From assembly GCA_934692675.1 (NCBI GenBank), contig CAKUUD010000002.1:235775-299774 (forward strand): 64,000 nucleotides of DNA, written 5' to 3'. This stretch comes from an uncultured Eubacteriales bacterium. Lineage in GTDB: Bacteria; Bacillota; Clostridia; Oscillospirales; Acutalibacteraceae. Each line of letters starts with the position of its first letter. The first letter of the stretch is position 1. A program made the position numbers and the translations under genes. Below, in pieces: positions 60,427 through 64,000 of this stretch. The notes beneath the pieces are model-generated. The model did not search any database, was not told the DNA's origin, and saw only the letters and a list, made by a program, of their open reading frames with translations.

Positions 60427-62292
60427 TTGGGAACATCAAGCACTTTTTCGACCAGTAACACGCACGTTAAATATAACATCACAGTAAATCAAAACTCACA
60501 AAATGTTTCAAATAACTGCTCAAATGTTACTGTTTATGTAAGATTTTGGCGTGACAATCAGGGATATACGACCTATGGATCAGGAACTTGCTACTGTAAA
60601 ATTAACGGCACAACTTATTCTGCAACGGTTTCTTCAAGTCAAAAAATAACGAGTTCGGGAATAAATCTTTTTAGCAAAACTCTTGATATTTACCACAACA
60701 ATGACGGAACAAAAACGCTTACTTGTTCCGCTTGGATAAGCATGGACACACCTTTATCGTCAAGCGAGCAATCATATTCGCAAACTTTATCAACAATACC
60801 AAGAGCAAGCAATCCCTCACTTAGCTCAAGCTCGGTTATTATGGGTGATTCCATAACAGTTTACACAAACAGAGCGTCAAGCAATTTTACACACGTTCTT
60901 TATTATCAAATTGGCTCAGGCGGTTGGAATACTATTGCAACCGAAATCGGTACAAGCAAAAGTTGGACAGTTCCGCTAAGCCTTGCAAACAGCACGCCGA
61001 ATTCCACAAGTTTAAATGTAAAGCTTTGGCTTGAAACATATAACGGAAGCACATATATTGGGTGTAATAGTACGTCTTTTACTGCTAACGTTCCGTCAAA
61101 TATTGTGCCGACAATTAATTCTGTCAATTTGTCGGAAGCTGTTTCTGAAATTTATGCACAGTTTGGGGCATACGTTCAAGGAAAATCTAAAATTTCAGGT
61201 AGTATTTCAGCGAGCGAAAGTTATTCAAGCACAATTAAATCATATTCCATAAGTATTAACGGAGCTTCATATACATCAAGTAGTTTTACAACCGGATTTT
61301 TGACTACAAGCGGAAACAATACCTGTTCTGTAACCGTTAAAGACAGCAGAGGACGAACAAAATCCCAAAGCGTAAATTTTAATGTTATAGAATATGCAAA
61401 TCCGTCAATTAATTCTTTTTCAGTTTCAAGATGTAATCAAGACGGAACAGCAAATGACGAAGGAAATTGTGCGAAGTGTGTTGTTTCAGCGTCAATTTCA
61501 AGCGTTAATTCTAAAAACACGAAATCTTTTCAAATTAAGTATAAAAAAATATCGGAAACGGAATGGAATATTTTTGATTTAGATAACACGAATTACACGC
61601 TAAACACTATACAAATAATTCAAAATATTGATACCGAATCAGAGTACAATTTCAAAACCTCTGCTACTGATTTTTTTAGTATTGCGGAATATTCTCATAA
61701 TTTATCCACCGCATACACTCTTGTTGACTATAACCAAAGCGGAAAAGGTATGGCGATTGGAAAAGTTTCAACGCAGAATGCTTTTGAGATTAACATGGAT
61801 ACCAAACTTACGGGAAATCTTAAGATAAATGATAAAACTATCTTTGATTTAATTTACCCGGTAGGCTCAATTTATATGTCAGTAAATAGCACAAATCCCA
61901 CCAATCTTTTTGGTGGAACGTGGATCACTTGGGGTCAAGGACGAGTTCCTGTTGGAGTTAGCACAAGTGGAACTTTTAACACAGTAGAAAAAACAGGTGG
62001 TTCAGAAACACATACTTTAACGATTGCACAAATGCCAAGCCACACTCACACTCAAAATTCACATAGACACAATTATGGAAGACCCGCACTTTTCGGAGGA
62101 GAAGACAGCGATGACGGAAGCATATTTACACCCCGTTATAGTGGGCGGACGTCTTCTCAGTACAAAGGAAATTCAAATGGTTGGACGGAAATGTCATACA
62201 CAACAGCGACAAACCAAAATACCGGTGGCGGTGGCTCACATAACAATTTACAGCCATATATAACTTGTTATATGTGGAAGCGAACAGCTTGA
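60427..62292 (+). CDS. Phage tail fibre/receptor-binding-like protein
   Basis: Start placed at TTG 60427 (GAGGTGA 7 bases upstream) rather than an upstream ATG without ribosome site; 621 residues. The first 450 residues are Ser/Thr-rich beta repeats of the DUF859 siphophage type (TSSTFSTSNTHVKYNITVNQ; LDIYHNNDGTKTLTCSAWIS). The C-terminal 160 residues form a baseplate/short-fibre-like knob: YPVGSIYMSVNSTNPTNLFGGTW, then MPSHTHTQNSHRHN with its His-x-His cluster, and SHNNLQPYITCYMWKR. This last module is widespread in phage host-binding proteins. Confidence 0.82.
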   Translation: MGTSSTFSTSNTHVKYNITVNQNSQNVSNNCSNVTVYVRFWRDNQGYTTYGSGTCYCKINGTTYSATVSSSQKITSSGINLFSKTLDIYHNNDGTKTLTCSAWISMDTPLSSSEQSYSQTLSTIPRASNPSLSSSSVIMGDSITVYTNRASSNFTHVLYYQIGSGGWNTIATEIGTSKSWTVPLSLANSTPNSTSLNVKLWLETYNGSTYIGCNSTSFTANVPSNIVPTINSVNLSEAVSEIYAQFGAYVQGKSKISGSISASESYSSTIKSYSISINGASYTSSSFTTGFLTTSGNNTCSVTVKDSRGRTKSQSVNFNVIEYANPSINSFSVSRCNQDGTANDEGNCAKCVVSASISSVNSKNTKSFQIKYKKISETEWNIFDLDNTNYTLNTIQIIQNIDTESEYNFKTSATDFFSIAEYSHNLSTAYTLVDYNQSGKGMAIGKVSTQNAFEINMDTKLTGNLKINDKTIFDLIYPVGSIYMSVNSTNPTNLFGGTWITWGQGRVPVGVSTSGTFNTVEKTGGSETHTLTIAQMPSHTHTQNSHRHNYGRPALFGGEDSDDGSIFTPRYSGRTSSQYKGNSNGWTEMSYTTATNQNTGGGGSHNNLQPYITCYMWKRTA

Positions 62293-62354
62293 TAGTTGCT
62301 TAAAAAACAGCAAAAAATATAACTTTTTAAATAAATGGTTGAGGAGGAAAAATC

Positions 62355-62879
62355 ATGGACTTAAAAGGAATAGATGTTTCAAAATGGCAAGGTGGGGTTA
62401 ATTGGAATGAAGTTAAAAAAGATGGCACGTAATTTGCAATAATTCGTGAGGGTTGGGGTAAAAAATCTCCTACTCAGATTGATAAAAAGTTTAAAGAAAA
62501 CTATGAGAACGCAAAAGCTGTGGGAATCCCCGTAGGATGTTATCATTATTCTTATGCGGATTCGGTTGATGACGCTAAACGTGAAGCCGAATTTTGTCTT
62601 GAAAATATTGGGGATATGAGGCTTGAATATCCTGTCATCATAGACGTAGAGGACAAAGAACAGTTAAAATTTAGTAATCGCCAGCGTACAGATATTGTGA
62701 AAACATTTTGTAGTGAAGTTGAAAAAGCCTGATATTATGCTATGTTTTATTGCAATCTTAATTGGATTAACAATTATCTTTATAAAGACGAGCTTTTGCC
62801 GAAATATGACTTGTGGCTTGCACAGTGGGGTGTTGATATTCCCTCTGTATCGTGTGGAATTTGCCAATATACTATGTAG
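62355..62879 (+). pseudogene. GH25 lysozyme-type phage endolysin, broken
   Basis: AGGAGG precedes an ATG starting MDLKGIDVSKWQGGVNWNEV, the standard GH25 opening with the catalytic-site Asp. The frame is cut by TAA at 62430-62432 and TGA at 62730-62732, yet the sequence between and after continues as GH25 (GIPVGCYHYSYADS; YPVIIDVEDKEQL; YYAMFYCNLNWINNY; YDLWLAQWG). It ends as CGICQYT, where relatives have CGIWQY, and then joins recombinase sequence. The amidase or wall-binding C-terminal part is missing. Confidence 0.82.
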
Positions 62880-63412
62880 AGAGTAACCACGAAGCAATTA
62901 TTGATGTTGATACTTTTCAAAAAGTGCAAAAAGAAATAAATTGTAGAGCTAATCATTACAAACCTACTAGCGGAATTAAAGAATATATTTTTACCAGCAA
63001 AATAGAATGTGGGATTTGTGGTAAAAACTACAGAAGAAAAATTGCTGGAAGTGGCACGAAATATGAAAAGCCGATATGGATATGTTCTACTTTTAATTCC
63101 TACGGCAAAAAGTACTGCCCTTCGAGTATAATCCCTGAAGAAATTCTCGAAAAACTATCTTGTGAGACACTCGGAATTGCAAAGTTCGATGAACAGATAT
63201 TCAAAAACAAAGTAAGTAAAATCGTTGTTCCAAGCAAGGGTAAGCTTAAATTTATTCTTAATTACGGTGATGAAGTTTTGAAAGCGTGGAATTACCCTTC
63301 AAGGAGAGATTCTTGGACTGAAGAAATGAAACAAATGGCTAAAGTGCGACAAGAAAGGATGACACAAAGTGAACATGGCACGAGCAGTAACTGTAATTCC
63401 AGCAACGCTTAA
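62852..63412 (+). pseudogene. Large serine recombinase, C-terminal part without catalytic domain
   Basis: An open frame of 186 codons whose conserved part starts at PIYYVESNHEAIIDVDTFQK, the recombinase linker, followed by the zinc-ribbon IECGICGKNY..WICSTFNSYGKKYC and a helical C-terminus. The N-terminal resolvase domain and first DNA-binding half are absent; the upstream neighbour is endolysin sequence in another frame. The GTG at 62852 has no ribosome site. Its end overlaps the next recombinase start. Confidence 0.75.
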
Positions 63413-64000
63413 TTTATTTACAAATACCTCAATACGGGCACCTATTAAGCGAAGAACGGCAGGATATGCAAGGGTATCCACAGATAACGAAGAACAGCTT
63501 TCAAGCTACGAAGCACAAGTCGATTATTACACAAGATATATAAAGTCAAAAAGTGAATGGGAATTTGTTGGGGTTTATACTGACGAAGGAATAAGTGCTA
63601 CCAACACCAAAAAACGTGACGGTTTTAACAGAATGATAAAAGATGCACTTGACGGGAAGATAGACCTCATTATTACAAAGTCAGTTTCAAGATTTGCAAG
63701 GAACACAGTAGATACCTTAACGACTGTCAGAAAACTCAAAGAAAAAGGTGTAGAAGTTTACTTTGAAAAAGAAAATATTTATACGCTTGATTCTAAAGGC
63801 GAATTGTTAATTACTATCATGAGTTCACTCGCTCAAGAAGAATCAAGGTCGATAAGTGAAAACGTAACATGGGGTCAAAGAAAAAGATTTGCCGATGGTA
63901 AGGTTAGTCTTCCGTATAAACATTTCTTAGGCTACGAAAAAGGAGAAGATGGCGTGCCAAAGATTATAGAAAGCGAAGCTAAAATCGTAAGATTGATATA
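63375..64000 (+). CDS. Large serine recombinase, N-terminal part (runs off the window)
   Basis: ATG at 63375, overlapping the previous recombinase by 38 bases; the frame remains open to the window end (208 codons seen). The resolvase domain is intact: AGYARVSTDNEEQLSSYEAQ with the nucleophilic Ser, VYTDEGISATNTKKRDGFNRM, ITKSVSRFARN (Arg) and SLAQEESRSISENVTWG. The recombinase domain begins near the end (YKHFLGYEKG). It catalyses integration or excision of the element; two overlapping recombinases are common in clostridial elements. Confidence 0.92.
   Translation, partial: MARAVTVIPATLNLFTNTSIRAPIKRRTAGYARVSTDNEEQLSSYEAQVDYYTRYIKSKSEWEFVGVYTDEGISATNTKKRDGFNRMIKDALDGKIDLIITKSVSRFARNTVDTLTTVRKLKEKGVEVYFEKENIYTLDSKGELLITIMSSLAQEESRSISENVTWGQRKRFADGKVSLPYKHFLGYEKGEDGVPKIIESEAKIVRLI

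Noticed and set aside
1..64000. CRISPR array or rRNA operon
   Set aside because: No regularly spaced direct repeats of CRISPR type and no rRNA-like conserved sequence were seen in the window.

Overview
The window looks like the chromosome of a low-GC, endospore-forming Bacillota of the class Clostridia, probably a gut-type lineage. The reasons are strongly A+T-rich DNA, a spoIIAA-spoIIAB-sigF operon, a divergent spo0A, a SpoIIQ-like M23 protein, a GerAC-type germination fragment, HPr kinase, whiA, the tig-clpP-clpX-lon-engB-valS block, and genomically encoded CCA ends on all three tRNAs. No species can be named from the sequence alone.

Region 1 (1-42.6 kb) is mostly housekeeping. On the minus strand lie aspartokinase, a class A PBP, a Fic protein between two tRNA-Arg genes, HD/ackA/pfkA/ECF-S, spo0A, the spoIIA operon, the protein quality-control block, and rbgA-rnhB-yraN-M19-phosphoesterase, then pgcA and an M14 peptidase. 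On the plus strand lie an exported GT8 protein with a lectin-like tail, the SpoIIQ-like protein, hprK-murB-whiA, a 2303-residue surface protein and a SpoIID-like/peptidoglycan-binding protein. tRNA-Leu closes the block. Several transcription signals are readable: consensus promoters on the three tRNA genes and fic, and a SigH-type promoter before spoIIAA.

Region 2 (43.3-54.1 kb) is the most interesting part: one minus-strand operon that looks like a biosynthetic cluster for radical-SAM-modified Cys-rich peptides. Three precursor peptides (two too short or mis-started for simple gene calling) alternate with two radical SAM/SPASM enzymes. They are followed by an MA-type metallopeptidase, two paralogous GNAT acetyltransferases around an ABC exporter, an adenylation-carrier protein, an Sfp-type phosphopantetheinyl transferase and a membrane-bound AAA+ ATPase. 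The precursors share a hydrophobic-V-x-P leader motif exactly nine residues before the first Cys, then Cys repeats every four residues. The A-T protein, PPTase and GNATs suggest that an activated acyl or aminoacyl group is transferred to the peptide. This is inference.

Region 3 (54.1-64 kb) is a worn prophage or mobile-element zone. It holds a SLOG-fold gene split by an inversion, an XRE regulator, the 3' stump of a tape-measure gene, Dit- and Tal-like tail genes, a Fic-type moron with its own promoter inside two identical dyad operators, a ParE/Phd toxin-antitoxin pair on the opposite strand, a tail fibre-like protein, a GH25 endolysin broken by two stop codons and joined to a headless serine recombinase, and a second serine recombinase running off the window.
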